In this document: positions 24,838 to 34,553 of the stretch, piece by piece
Numbering within the stretch: position 1 is the stretch's first letter
Layout of the letters: the number at the start of each line of letters is the position of its first letter
Source of the DNA: Sphingobium chlorophenolicum
GTDB lineage: Bacteria > Pseudomonadota > Alphaproteobacteria > Sphingomonadales > Sphingomonadaceae
Assembly: GCF_000722875.1 (NCBI RefSeq)
Contig: NZ_JFHR01000001.1
Span: 124,001 to 188,000, forward strand
Reading direction: 5' to 3'
DNA length: 64,000 nucleotides
Made by a program: the position numbers and the translations under genes
Notes under the pieces: generated by a model
Databases searched by the model: none
What the model saw: the letters and a program-made list of their open reading frames with translations, nothing else
What the model was told of the DNA's origin: nothing

Positions 24838-26076
24838 ATGACCGACAGTTTCGATCCCGCCGATGCGGGATGCTGGATGGCGCGCGGCCGTCCGGCTCAT
24901 CACGCCCATGCGTTGGCCGATGCCTGGCGCCGTTTCCCCGACCTGCCGAACGATGCGCCCCTCGACGCCCGCATGGCGCGTTCCCGCGAGCGGGTTCAGG
25001 CGCTTCGTCCCCTCAACGAAGCGATCGCCCAGGAAACCGAGCGCCAGCGCGTGGCCGCGAACTTTGCCTGCATCGAGCGCCAGATCGCCCAGGGCAGCAC
25101 CGACAGCCGAAACCCCGCGATCCTCCACGGCCGTGACGTCCATGGCTATGGCTGGGATGCTGCCGTCGCCTACGCCGACGGACTCTACGCTGCCCGGGCG
25201 GGATGGGAATCCAGGCCGCCGTCGCCGCCACGACCGGGGGATCCCGATGTCCGACGACCTGCCTACCGCCACGGATTTCTGGATGGCGGCGGCCAACCAG
25301 ACGACATTTTCGACGTCGCCCGTCGAGCTTTCGCTGCCACACCCTCCGAGCCCAATCGCACCGAGAATGCGCAGCCGGGACGGCCGCTCCCCAGCGAGTG
25401 GTCGCACCCCACCGACGTCCCGGCACCGGCATCCTGGCATCGCCGCGTCCTTCTGCTCGGCGCGACTGAACTCGCGACGGGCACAATCGGCATCCTGGCC
25501 ATGCTACGCGAACGACCCGGACACGAAGCTATCGCGCTTTATGCCGTTAGCGCCGAAACCGGGCTCCGCCCCTTTTCGCTCTCGTCCGGGCCTACGCCTG
25601 CCGACGCGACGGTGACGCGCCAGACTCTGCGCCAAGGCGACTATTCCGATATTCTCGTCGTCGTGGACCCCACTGAACTCGAACGGCTCGATGCGGACGC
25701 CGATATCCTCCCGCTCACCCGAACAATGGAGCGCACGCGCAATTCGGCGCTGCAACAGCGAGCCCAGTTCCGCCTCTGGCTCGCACGAGGCCGAGCGCCC
25801 GGCGATCAATTTGCCGGTGGCCATATCCGCTGGAGCAAGATGGCCGCCGGGCTGTCGGGCCGCCTCGGGGATTTCACCGCGCGCTATGCCGGTCCGGCGC
25901 GGCCCCGCGGCCACCGGATCATCGTCGAGGACATGAGCGGCAGGTTGGCGCTCGGATACCGCACGCCGCTCGGCCGCGAACTCCAGCCCGAGATCGTGAT
26001 CGGCAACAAGGCGCATGCCCGGACCGCGATAGCCGATCTGCTGCGCCAATATGCCGCGTCGCTTCGTCTCGGCTGA
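24838..26076 (+). CDS. Hypothetical protein (412 aa), two-part
   Basis: The first ~170 residues are helical and Asp/Arg-rich (HAHALADAWRRFPDLPNDAP) and contain GYGWDAAVAYADGLYAARAG and RRPAYRHGFLDGGGQPDDIF. A linker leads to a second part (VLLLGATELATGTIGILAML; LRQGDYSDILVVVDPTELER) with Rossmann-like alternation. Not recognised. It immediately precedes the methylase/helicase fusion and may be its partner, but that is inference from position only. Confidence 0.55.
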   Translation: MTDSFDPADAGCWMARGRPAHHAHALADAWRRFPDLPNDAPLDARMARSRERVQALRPLNEAIAQETERQRVAANFACIERQIAQGSTDSRNPAILHGRDVHGYGWDAAVAYADGLYAARAGWESRPPSPPRPGDPDVRRPAYRHGFLDGGGQPDDIFDVARRAFAATPSEPNRTENAQPGRPLPSEWSHPTDVPAPASWHRRVLLLGATELATGTIGILAMLRERPGHEAIALYAVSAETGLRPFSLSSGPTPADATVTRQTLRQGDYSDILVVVDPTELERLDADADILPLTRTMERTRNSALQQRAQFRLWLARGRAPGDQFAGGHIRWSKMAAGLSGRLGDFTARYAGPARPRGHRIIVEDMSGRLALGYRTPLGRELQPEIVIGNKAHARTAIADLLRQYAASLRLG

Positions 26077-26197
26077 CCTGACGCCTGAAACGACGCCCGA
26101 CCCGGGGCTTCCCATCACGCCCTGATCCCCGACCAGCCCGACACGCTTGTGGGCCGCCGCGCTGCGCCCGCGAACCCACCAAAAAAGGAAGCATTCC

Positions 26198-29100
26198 ATG
26201 CGAAACAGTGCATCCGCGCTGGCTCTCCAGCTATGCCTCGACTTCGACCAGCCCGCCAGACCGCCCGATCCAGCGCCCGATGCAGCGATCGTCTCCCAGC
26301 TTTGCGAGCCCACGCTCTTCTCGCTGGCACCGGCGGAGGTGCTTGCCGATCCGCCTCCGGCCGAACCCATCGATTTCTCCTTCGCCGCCGGTCGGGTGCT
26401 GGCGTCGTCATGGAAGGGCCGCGCGCAGGACAATATCGAGGCGATCCGGCTGCTGAACCTCTTGGACCGCGAACAACGAGGGGCGACGCCGGCCGAGCAG
26501 GAAGCCATCGCGAAGTTCATCGGCTTCGGCGCCTCCGAGCTTGCGAACAATATCTTCGCCGATCGCGCGGGCACATTCCGCGATGGCTGGGAGGAACTGG
26601 GGCAGGGCCTTGCCGCGGAGACGACCGATGCCGAACTCCAGTCGCTCAAGCGGGCGACGCAATACGCCCATTACACGCCCGAATATATTGTCCGCGCCAT
26701 GTGGGATGCCGCCCGCATCCTCGGCTTCACCGGCGGCCAGGTTCTGGAACCCGGATGCGGCAGCGGCCTGTTCATGGGGCTGCGGCCCGACTGGCTGGCG
26801 AGCGACACGATGTTCGTCGGCATCGAGAACGATCCCGTCACCGCCCGCGTCGCGAGCGCGCTCTATCCGGGGCAGATCATCCGCTGCATCGATTTCGACA
26901 AGGCTTCGCTGCCGCGCGACTTCGACCTCGCCATCGGCAATCCCCCGTTCTCGAACCTCAGCATCCAGAACAAGACCAGCCTCGGCCGGCTTGGCCTGTC
27001 GCTCCACGATTTCTTCATCGCGAAATCGCTGGAGCATCTTCGCCCCGGCGGCGTCGCCCTGTTCGTGACCTCGCGCTATTCGCTCGACAAGAGCGACCCC
27101 AAGGCCCGCAGTCATATTGATACCATCGCCGATTTCCTCGGCGCGGTGCGTCTTCCCGGCCGGGTCATGCGGCAGGAAGCGGGCACCGATGTCGTCGTCG
27201 ATATCCTACTCTTCCGCAAGCGCGAGCCAGACAACCTCGGCGCCGGACACAAGTGGATCGATCTGGCCGATATTCCCGATAGCGACGAGGGCGAGGGACC
27301 GCTGCGGATCAACCGCTATTTCCTCGACAATCCTGGTCATGTCCTTGGGCGCCATGAATGGAAAAGCGGCCAGTTCGGCATGGACTATCACTGCGCCGCC
27401 GAGCCGGGCATCGACCTTGGGCAGGCTCTCATCGCTACCCTGTCGGGAATCGCATCCCGATACGAAGGCACCTGCCGCCCCATCCATCGCACGACGTCGC
27501 TGCGTGACCGGGTCGACGTCTCGCTCGACCTTGAGATCGGTACGGCGGCGGATGAGGCCGAGTTCAAGGAAGGCAGCTATCTCGTATCGGGCGGCGTTCT
27601 GCACCAGATCGTCGACGGCATGCCGACCGTCGTCGATGTCAAATCAGGGCGAGGCACCACGGGCCTGTTCGCCAGGCACGCCAGTATCATCAAGGCGCTG
27701 ATCCCGATCCGCGATGCGGTTCGCGCGATCCTGCGGGCGCAGCTGAACGACCAGCCCTATGCGGCGTCCCAGGAGAAGCTGCTCGCGCACTATCGGCAGT
27801 TCACGAAGAAATACGGCCCGATCAACCGGACCATCACCAGCATCCGCGCCGATCCCGACACCGGCGCCGAGAAGGAATATCAGCGCCGCCCGAACCTCCA
27901 GCCTTTCCTTGACGATCCCGACGTCTGGCTGGTCGCGTCGATCGAGGCCTATGACGAGGCGAGCGATACCGGCACGCCGGGCGCGATCTTCACCGAACGT
28001 GTCGTCAAACCGCCAGTCGCCCATGAAATCCACTCGGCGCAGGATGCGCTGGCGGTGTCGCTCCACGAGCGCGGCCGCGTCGATCTCCCGCTGATCGCCG
28101 GCCTGCTCGGCGTCACCGAGGCCGAGGCCCTCGCGGATCTCGCCGACGACGTCTATCTCGACCCCGTCCGCACCACGCCCCATTTCGACAACTGGGTTAC
28201 GGCGGACGAAGCCCTGTCAGGACCGGTGCGGACCAAGCTCGCTCTTGCCCGCGAGAATGCCGAAGCCGATCCGCGCTTCCATGCCGTCGCCACCGCGCTC
28301 GAAGCGGTCCAGCCGGTCGACCTCAAACCCAGCGAGATCACCGCGCGTCTCGGCGCGCCCTGGATTCCTACCAGGGTCATCGAAACCTTCGTCGCGGAGA
28401 TCATGGAGGTCGAGACCACCATCTATCATACCGTCGATATTGCGAGTTGGACCGTCGACAAGCTCCCATTCGCCGGACATGTCAGTTCCACCTCGACCTG
28501 GGGCACGGCGCGCCGCGGCGCCGCGGACCTGCTCGAAGATGCCCTCAATTCCCATATCCCCAAGATCTACGATGTTCACCGCGAAGCTGACGGTTCGGAG
28601 CGCCGCGAGCTCAACGTCACCGACACCGAAGCCGCCAAGGAAAAGCTTGCAGGCATCAAGTCGACCTTCGAGACCTGGGTCTGGCAAGACAGCGAACGCG
28701 CCGATCGCCTGGTCCGCATCTACAACGACGCCTACAACAACCTCGTTCCCCGGACGTTCAACGGCAGGCATCTGACGCTTCCGGGCGCGTCGACCACCAT
28801 CCAGATGCGCGACCATCAGAAGCGCGTTGTCTGGCGGATCGTCGCCGCGGGCTCGACCTATGTAGCTCATAGCGTCGGCGCGGGCAAAACCTTCAGCCTG
28901 TGCGCCGCCGTGATGGAGCAGCGCCGTCTCGGCCTTGCCAACAAGCCGATGATCGCGGTGCCCAATCATTGTCTCGCGCAGATCGCGCGCGAGTTTCTGA
29001 TGCTCTATCCCACGGCGCGCATCCTTGTCGCCGACGACACCAACTTCATCAAGGAGAAGCGGCGGCGGTTCCTGGCCCGCGCGGCGACCGGCAACTGGGA

Positions 29101-31360
29101 CGCGATCATCATCACCCATGATGCGTTCAAGTTCATCCCCACCCCGGCAGCCTTCGAAAAGCAGCTGATCGAAGACCAGCTCGCCAGCTACGAGGTGCTG
29201 ATCACGGGCATTCAGAGCGACGATCGCGTCTCGCGCAAGCGGGTCGAGCGCCTGAAGGAAGGACTCCAGCGGCGGCTAGAGAACCTGCAGGCCCGCAAGG
29301 ATGACCTCGTTCATATCGGCGAGATCGGCATCGACCAGATTCTGGTCGACGAGGCCCAGCAGTTCCGCAAACTCACTTTCGCGACCAATCTGGGCGACCT
29401 CAAGGGCGTCGATCCCGCCGGCTCGCAGCGGGCATGGGATCTGTTCGTCAAGGGCCGATACCTTGCCGACATCAATCCCGGGCGCGAACTGATCCTGTCG
29501 TCGGGCACGCCCATCACCAACACGCTCGGCGAGATGTATACGCTGCAGCGGTTCATGCAGCCCGACGAACTGCACGCCAAGGGCTTGCACGAGTTCGACG
29601 CCTGGGCCGCGAACTTCGGCGACACGCGCACCGAACTCGAACTTCAGCCGAGCGGCAGCTACAAGCCGGTCACGCGCTTCTGCGAATTCGTCAACGTCGC
29701 CGACCTGATGGCGATGTACCGCAGCGTTGCCGATGTCGTACTCAAGGACGATTTGCGCCAATATGTCCGGCTGCCCACCATCAAGGGTGGCAAGCGCAAG
29801 ATCATCGTCGCCCAGTCCGGGGCGCCCTTCAAGGCCTATCAGAAGGTGCTGGCCGGACGCATCAAGGCGATCGAGAACCGCAGCGGGCGACCCCAGAAGG
29901 GCGACGATATCCTGCTTTCGGTGATCACCGACGGGCGGCATTCGGCGATCGATCTCCGCTTCGTGGACCCCATGATGGGGAACGAGGAGGGCAACAAGCT
30001 CAATCTCCTGATCGAGAACGTCCATCGTATCTGGCGCGATACGGCCGACAATCGTTACACCGACCCGGAAACCGGGCGACCTTATCCGCTGCCCGGCGCC
30101 GTGCAGATGATCTTCTCCGATCTCGGCACCGAGAACGCCATCGAGACACGCGGCTTCTCCGCCTATGTCTGGATCCGCGAGCAGCTGATCGAGATGGGCA
30201 TACCGGCCGATCAGATCGCCTTCATGCAGCATTATAAGAAGAACAGCGCCAAGCAGCGCCTGTTCAACGACCTCAATCAGGGGCGCAAGCGCATTCTCAT
30301 CGGCTCCACGCCCACCATGGGAACGGGCGTCAACGCGCAGCAGCGCCTCAAAGCCCTGCATCACCTCGACGTTCCCTGGATACCCTCTGATATCGAGCAG
30401 CGCGAAGGCCGGATCGAGCGCCAGGGGAACCAGAACGACGAAATCGAGCTATACGGCTATGCGACCAGTGGCTCGATGGACGCGACCAACTGGCAGATGC
30501 TCGAAAGAAAAGCCCGCTTCATCAACATGGCGATGTCGGGCGATCGCTCCATTCGCCGGATCGAGGATGTCGGCTCCAACGTCAATCAGTTCGCGCTCGC
30601 AAAGGCGCTGGCGTCCGGCGACGATCGCCTGATGCGCAAGGCTGGGCTCGATGCCGAGGTCGCAAGGCTCGAACGCCTGCGCGACGCGCATATCGACGAC
30701 CAGTATAATATCCGCAGGACCATCAAGCGAACCGCGGACGCCATCATCGACGGCGCCAACCTGATCGCGAAGCTGGAGGCCGATATCGCACGCCGGGTTC
30801 TTCCGCGTCACGACGAGGTCCTGTTCGATTGCGGCGGCACCATGGTCACCGACCGCAAGGCCGCCGGCGAACGCATTCTGAGGCAGGCCTTCGAATTGCG
30901 ACTGCACGGCGGCCAGGCCCGGCAGTTGCTCGGCACCGTCAACGGCATCGATGTGGAACTTTCAGGCTATGAGGCCGTGGACGACGATGGCGAGCGCGGC
31001 ATCCGCACGTCTGTCGCGGCACTCCACCACGGCGAGCGTAACGCGTTCGAAGTATCCGACAAGACGCGATGGACCACGGCGCTGGGCCGGCTCGAATCCT
31101 CCATTCTCAATCTCGACGCCGAACTTGCCGCCGTGCAGGCCGATCTCGAAGCGAACGAGCGGCGCCTTCCGGCCTTCGAGGCGCGTCTCGACCAGGAGTT
31201 TCCCGACGCCGCCTTGCTCGAGGACAAGTTGCGGGAACTCGCGGAACTGGAGGCTGACCTGGCGACGACCAAAGGGGAGTTCGAGCCGGGGAACGATGAG
31301 GACGCAATCCTGGCACCGCCTTCGAGCAACGAAGGCGCTGAGGTTCCGCAAGCGGCCTGA
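26198..31360 (+). CDS. N6-adenine DNA methylase fused to SNF2-type helicase (DarB-like)
   Basis: 1720 residues from the ATG at 26198 (AAGGAAG upstream). N-terminal methylase: QYAHYTPEYIVRAMWDAARI, SAM motif VLEPGCGSGLFMGLRPDW (~182) and catalytic IGNPPFSNLS (~246). A long middle region (residues ~400-860) is unassigned. The helicase has Walker A YVAHSVGAGKTFSLCAAVME (~893), DEAQ box ILVDEAQQFRKL (~1050), SSGTPITNTLGEMYTL, and motif VI SDIEQREGRIERQG (~1400); a coiled C-terminus follows. No nuclease motif was seen. The closest described class is the methylase-helicase fusion typified by P1 DarB, which protects incoming DNA from restriction. That role here is inference; autonomous methylation is also possible. 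Confidence 0.85.
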   Translation: MRNSASALALQLCLDFDQPARPPDPAPDAAIVSQLCEPTLFSLAPAEVLADPPPAEPIDFSFAAGRVLASSWKGRAQDNIEAIRLLNLLDREQRGATPAEQEAIAKFIGFGASELANNIFADRAGTFRDGWEELGQGLAAETTDAELQSLKRATQYAHYTPEYIVRAMWDAARILGFTGGQVLEPGCGSGLFMGLRPDWLASDTMFVGIENDPVTARVASALYPGQIIRCIDFDKASLPRDFDLAIGNPPFSNLSIQNKTSLGRLGLSLHDFFIAKSLEHLRPGGVALFVTSRYSLDKSDPKARSHIDTIADFLGAVRLPGRVMRQEAGTDVVVDILLFRKREPDNLGAGHKWIDLADIPDSDEGEGPLRINRYFLDNPGHVLGRHEWKSGQFGMDYHCAAEPGIDLGQALIATLSGIASRYEGTCRPIHRTTSLRDRVDVSLDLEIGTAADEAEFKEGSYLVSGGVLHQIVDGMPTVVDVKSGRGTTGLFARHASIIKALIPIRDAVRAILRAQLNDQPYAASQEKLLAHYRQFTKKYGPINRTITSIRADPDTGAEKEYQRRPNLQPFLDDPDVWLVASIEAYDEASDTGTPGAIFTERVVKPPVAHEIHSAQDALAVSLHERGRVDLPLIAGLLGVTEAEALADLADDVYLDPVRTTPHFDNWVTADEALSGPVRTKLALARENAEADPRFHAVATALEAVQPVDLKPSEITARLGAPWIPTRVIETFVAEIMEVETTIYHTVDIASWTVDKLPFAGHVSSTSTWGTARRGAADLLEDALNSHIPKIYDVHREADGSERRELNVTDTEAAKEKLAGIKSTFETWVWQDSERADRLVRIYNDAYNNLVPRTFNGRHLTLPGASTTIQMRDHQKRVVWRIVAAGSTYVAHSVGAGKTFSLCAAVMEQRRLGLANKPMIAVPNHCLAQIAREFLMLYPTARILVADDTNFIKEKRRRFLARAATGNWDAIIITHDAFKFIPTPAAFEKQLIEDQLASYEVLITGIQSDDRVSRKRVERLKEGLQRRLENLQARKDDLVHIGEIGIDQILVDEAQQFRKLTFATNLGDLKGVDPAGSQRAWDLFVKGRYLADINPGRELILSSGTPITNTLGEMYTLQRFMQPDELHAKGLHEFDAWAANFGDTRTELELQPSGSYKPVTRFCEFVNVADLMAMYRSVADVVLKDDLRQYVRLPTIKGGKRKIIVAQSGAPFKAYQKVLAGRIKAIENRSGRPQKGDDILLSVITDGRHSAIDLRFVDPMMGNEEGNKLNLLIENVHRIWRDTADNRYTDPETGRPYPLPGAVQMIFSDLGTENAIETRGFSAYVWIREQLIEMGIPADQIAFMQHYKKNSAKQRLFNDLNQGRKRILIGSTPTMGTGVNAQQRLKALHHLDVPWIPSDIEQREGRIERQGNQNDEIELYGYATSGSMDATNWQMLERKARFINMAMSGDRSIRRIEDVGSNVNQFALAKALASGDDRLMRKAGLDAEVARLERLRDAHIDDQYNIRRTIKRTADAIIDGANLIAKLEADIARRVLPRHDEVLFDCGGTMVTDRKAAGERILRQAFELRLHGGQARQLLGTVNGIDVELSGYEAVDDDGERGIRTSVAALHHGERNAFEVSDKTRWTTALGRLESSILNLDAELAAVQADLEANERRLPAFEARLDQEFPDAALLEDKLRELAELEADLATTKGEFEPGNDEDAILAPPSSNEGAEVPQAA

Positions 31361-31409
31361 CCGGCACCAGTCATAGAGCGAGACCTGTTCCACAGGCGTG
31401 AACGCAATT

Positions 31410-31706
31410 TCAGGAAAGCTGGTCGGATGCCTGCCAGTCTTCCCGTCCATGACGGACGCCGAGGATCAGGATGTCCTGTCCTTCGATGATATAGACGACG
31501 ATATGGGACTTGTAGGGATGTGCCCGGACCGGTGGTGAAATTTCCGCGCGCGCTCTTGCCGAATAGGGAAAGTCGGAGAGAAATCCAAAAACCCGATGCA
31601 AACCGGCCTGATATTTTTCCGCGACGGCTTCTCCTAATTCTCCGACGCCGCCGACATATATACCGATGAGATCCTTTTCGGCGTTACGCGTGAGTCTATA
31701 GGCCAT
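31410..31706 (-). CDS. ParE/RelE family toxin
   Basis: 98 residues with the ParE signature: LTRNAEKDLIGIYVGG, QAGLHRVFGFLSDFPYSARA, EISPPVRAHPYKSHIVVYII and DILILGVRHGREDW. ParE toxins poison DNA gyrase; RelE relatives cut mRNA. Its start overlaps the end of the ParD-like antitoxin gene by 11 bp. The pair reads against the surrounding genes, so it has its own promoter. Confidence 0.88.
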   Translation of the reverse strand: MAYRLTRNAEKDLIGIYVGGVGELGEAVAEKYQAGLHRVFGFLSDFPYSARARAEISPPVRAHPYKSHIVVYIIEGQDILILGVRHGREDWQASDQLS

Positions 31707-31947
31707 GACCGACGCCTGCGCGACGCCGGGCTTCCTTCATCATGTCATCGATGGAATTGGGACTTATGCCGGAGGCGAGAGACTCATCGACCATGGTCTG
31801 CATGGCTGCGATCTTCTCCCGCCGCTCCTGGTCGCGACGGATCAGGTCGCGCACATAATCGCTGGCATTGCTGTATCTGCCTGTCCCGGCCTGACCTTCG
31901 ACCCATTCCTTCATCGCATCGGGGAGGGAAACATTCATTGTCGCCAT
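31696..31947 (-). CDS. ParD/CopG-type antitoxin
   Basis: 83 residues. Ribbon-helix-helix N-terminus MATMNVSLPDAMKEWVEGQA, GRYSNASDYVRDLIRRDQER, then an acidic tail that would wrap the toxin. Antitoxin first, toxin second, as usual. It should repress its own promoter through a site upstream of 31947. Confidence 0.88.
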   Translation of the reverse strand: MATMNVSLPDAMKEWVEGQAGTGRYSNASDYVRDLIRRDQERREKIAAMQTMVDESLASGISPNSIDDMMKEARRRAGVGHGL

Positions 31948-31967
31948 GGGAACACCTCTAAGAGACT

Positions 31968-31978
31968 ATATGGCATAT
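31968..31978. promoter_or_regulatory. Candidate ParD operator
   Basis: ATAT-GGC-ATAT, about 20 bp upstream of the antitoxin start, in an AT-rich patch that also looks like the promoter -10 region. Ribbon-helix-helix antitoxins bind such short inverted repeats. Confidence 0.35.
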
Positions 31979-32173
31979 TTGGCAAAGATTGTCAAAATCA
32001 GGCGGGCAACGAGAGCCGATCATAGACAAAGCGCATCTCTCAGCGTTGTCCGTATGCCTGCGGATGAGCGCACCGGCGAACCCACCACGATCCCGCAGCA
32101 TAGTTGAACACTGGCCGCGGAAAAACCCGCTTCGCCAAACCTCTGTCCCATCTCCAATCGAGGAGTCACCCGC

Positions 32174-32650
32174 ATGGAAATCACCTTCCACTTCGGTGCC
32201 GCCAGCCATCCCGTCAGCTGGATCCTCCACGCTGCCTACGGCTCCCACTATGGCGTGGCGCTGGCCGCGGCGCACACCTGGCATGAACGCATGATCGCCT
32301 CCGCGCGAAACGGAACCCCGGCCGGCGGTCAATTCGTGATCGCGGTCAAGGATGATGCGGTCGTTCGGACCGATCTCATCTTCGACGCCGATCATTTCCG
32401 GCGGCACCAGGAACCCGACGATTGCTCCTGGTTGTGCCAGTTTCAGTCCTTTCCCCTCGCCATTCCCGAAACCGTCAAGCAGACCGTGACAGAGGCGCTC
32501 CGGCGCGAACTGGTCGATGTCGGCTTCCTGATCCCTCGCGCCCAGTGGGAGGAACGATACCCCGAGCAAGCCGAGATGCTGCGCCAGTTTCGCCAGGCGA
32601 TGCAAAACCGTCTCGGCCCACCCGAGGATGAGGGAATGGACGCACCATGA
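32174..32650 (+). CDS. Hypothetical protein (158 aa)
   Basis: GAGGAGTCACCCGC precedes the ATG. MEITFHFGAASHPVSWILHA and HTWHERMIASARNGTPAGGQ suggest a mixed fold; the C-terminal third is helical (EMLRQFRQAMQNRLGPPEDE). No family recognised. The stop overlaps the next start by 4 bp. Confidence 0.55.
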   Translation: MEITFHFGAASHPVSWILHAAYGSHYGVALAAAHTWHERMIASARNGTPAGGQFVIAVKDDAVVRTDLIFDADHFRRHQEPDDCSWLCQFQSFPLAIPETVKQTVTEALRRELVDVGFLIPRAQWEERYPEQAEMLRQFRQAMQNRLGPPEDEGMDAP

Positions 32651-32952
32651 GCCGGCACGAACTCGATCCGCTCGCGCAAGCGGCCAGCACCCATGGCGCA
32701 TTGAGCATCGCCATTGGATGGGACGCGCCCCTGAACAGCTATTTCGCGATCGTCCAGCGGGAGGACGACGATGTTGACGATGATGATCGCGACCTTCTCT
32801 GGATCGGAACCCGCTACGGCGAAATCCTGGAGCCAGCTACCGTGATCGACGTGGTCCGGCCCTTCGCGGCCATCCGCGATGACCTGGCTGCGACCCTGGG
32901 CGCCGATCGCTTCCGCGAGGGCAGCCGCCTGCGTGCGCCCTGGATTCGCTGA
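32647..32952 (+). CDS. Hypothetical protein (101 aa)
   Basis: Acidic protein with SIAIGWDAPLNSYFAIVQRE, a run of Asp (DDDVDDDDRDLLWIG) and EILEPATVIDVVRPFAAIRD. ATG overlaps the previous stop, so co-translation is likely. Similar small acidic proteins recur in this block, but no family can be named. Confidence 0.55.
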   Translation: MSRHELDPLAQAASTHGALSIAIGWDAPLNSYFAIVQREDDDVDDDDRDLLWIGTRYGEILEPATVIDVVRPFAAIRDDLAATLGADRFREGSRLRAPWIR

Positions 32953-33047
32953 AGAGGATCAGCCTGTTTCTGACGTCTCGACGAGCTGACCGATCAGGGT
33001 GACGGCGAACACAACCAGGAAAGTCGCCCACGGCATGGACGGCAATA

Positions 33048-33139
33048 AAGAGTGGAGGGGGAAGCAGGGAGAGGAGCAGGCGAGTGTGTCCGAAGGGACC
33101 ACGGACCACCAGGCTCTCCCTTCTTCGGAGACATTTCCC
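33048..33139 (+). promoter_or_regulatory. Purine-rich leader of the multi-HTH gene
   Basis: GAGTGGAGGGGGAAGCAGGG then GGGAGAG (33067-33073), which can pair with CTCTCCC at 33114-33120 around an inner GTCC/GGAC stem; CGGAG and ATG follow. Longest of the recurrent leaders. Confidence 0.5.
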
Positions 33140-34387
33140 ATGACCACTCCCAGATCCGCGCCATGGACGGCGCAGGAAATCGCCATTCTGCGCGCCTGGT
33201 ATCCGGCCGAAGGACATGGCATCGCGCCGCGGCTACCAGGCCGCAGCGTCCATGCCCTGCAGGTCAAGGCCAACAAGCTTGGCTTGACGACGGCCCATAG
33301 AAGCTCCGCGCCCAAATCGCGCCTTCAGGGTGAAGCCCTCGATGAGGCCGTCAGACTGCGCGAGGTCGAAAACTGGTCGTTCAGCGCGATCGGCAAGCAT
33401 TTCGGGGTCTGTGAGGCCAGCGCCTCCAACGCGGTTACGACGGCGCTGTGTGTCCGGCGTGGATACCGTCCCGCGGAGCGCGATCAGCATGGTCGCCTGA
33501 CCGTCGAAGGTATCGAGCGCCTACGCTATGCCCTGAAGAAGGGCCTCAAGGGCATCGACATCCAGTTGCGCCTCGGCGTGTCGGCGGCCTGCGTTTCCGA
33601 GCAGCGTCGCCGATATAATCGGGAACTGCTTGCACGCGGCAAGGCGCTGCTACCACCGCCCGGAGGCGGCCAGGCCTATAGCGGCGCCAGGCTGTCGCCG
33701 GCGAAACGCAAACAGGTCGAGCAACTCTTCCTGCAGGGACTTGGCACCCAGAAGATCGCCGAGCACACCGGCGTGTCACGGACGAGCTGCACACGCATCA
33801 GGACCCGGCTCTTCCGCCGCCTGCGCCGCAGGGGCGAAGTGCTCCCCGGATGCGATGCCGCCGGGGTCCGCCATGTCCATGCCGAGAGCGCGCGCTTCGT
33901 CACCGATGAGCAGAAAGAGCTACTGCGCGCGATGCTCCTCGATCGCATGCCCGTCCAGCGAGCCGCGCGCGAACTCGTGATCGGCGCCTCGACCGCCTAT
34001 CATCTTCGCGATGCATTTGCCGCTGAACTGGCCGCGGAGGGTCAGGCCCTGCCGCCTCCCCGGCGGCCCGGCCGGGTTCGCCGCACGCCCGTGCGCAATC
34101 CGTCCTGGCCTCCGGTCTCGTCTCAGGAAATGTACGCGTTCCGGCGTCTCCTCGGCACGATGGGCTTCGCCGAGGCGAAAGCGCATTGGCAGGACACCCG
34201 GCGCGAGGCGGCAAGGGCCGCACGCGAAGCCGCCGCGATGCGCAAGCTCAGTTTCGAGGAGCAGCTTGCCAGGGTCGCATCCGGCGAGCTGGGGATCACG
34301 AGCGGTTTCGTCCGGAACCACCTCGAGCCGCGGTTGCCTGTGCATTCGTCGCCGCGAAGCCGGTGCGAAACCCTGATCGACGCCTGA
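33140..34387 (+). CDS. Protein with several helix-turn-helix segments
   Basis: 415 residues from the ATG at 33140 (CGGAG upstream); the frame is open to 32999, but that part lies in the leader. Repeated HTH-like units: WTAQEIAILRAWYPAEGHGI (SANT/Myb-like), WSFSAIGKHFGVCEASASNA, RLSPAKRKQVEQLFLQGLGT then QKIAEHTGVSRTSCTRIRTR, and LRAMLLDRMPVQRAARELVI. The pattern resembles a resolvase/transposase DNA-binding part without a catalytic domain. C-terminal ~90 residues are basic and helical. Likely a DNA-binding regulator of the element; target unknown. Confidence 0.6.
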   Translation: MTTPRSAPWTAQEIAILRAWYPAEGHGIAPRLPGRSVHALQVKANKLGLTTAHRSSAPKSRLQGEALDEAVRLREVENWSFSAIGKHFGVCEASASNAVTTALCVRRGYRPAERDQHGRLTVEGIERLRYALKKGLKGIDIQLRLGVSAACVSEQRRRYNRELLARGKALLPPPGGGQAYSGARLSPAKRKQVEQLFLQGLGTQKIAEHTGVSRTSCTRIRTRLFRRLRRRGEVLPGCDAAGVRHVHAESARFVTDEQKELLRAMLLDRMPVQRAARELVIGASTAYHLRDAFAAELAAEGQALPPPRRPGRVRRTPVRNPSWPPVSSQEMYAFRRLLGTMGFAEAKAHWQDTRREAARAAREAAAMRKLSFEEQLARVASGELGITSGFVRNHLEPRLPVHSSPRSRCETLIDA

Positions 34388-34553
34388 TCGGTCGACCGTC
34401 ATCGTCGCCGTTCCATATCGGCCATCCCGGTCTGGCATGGTGGCGTGCGTCTCGAACGCGTTGCCCGTTCTCGATGTGCGCCATGCACTTCGCGAACCTG
34501 GGTCTGCCGGCCCCTGGAGCCGCTGACGTGCGGCCGTCAATCAGGACATCATC

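Noticed and set aside
32999..33139. N-terminal 47-residue extension of the multi-HTH protein
   Set aside because: It lies in the purine-rich leader; the ATG at 33140 has the better ribosome site and begins the conserved part.
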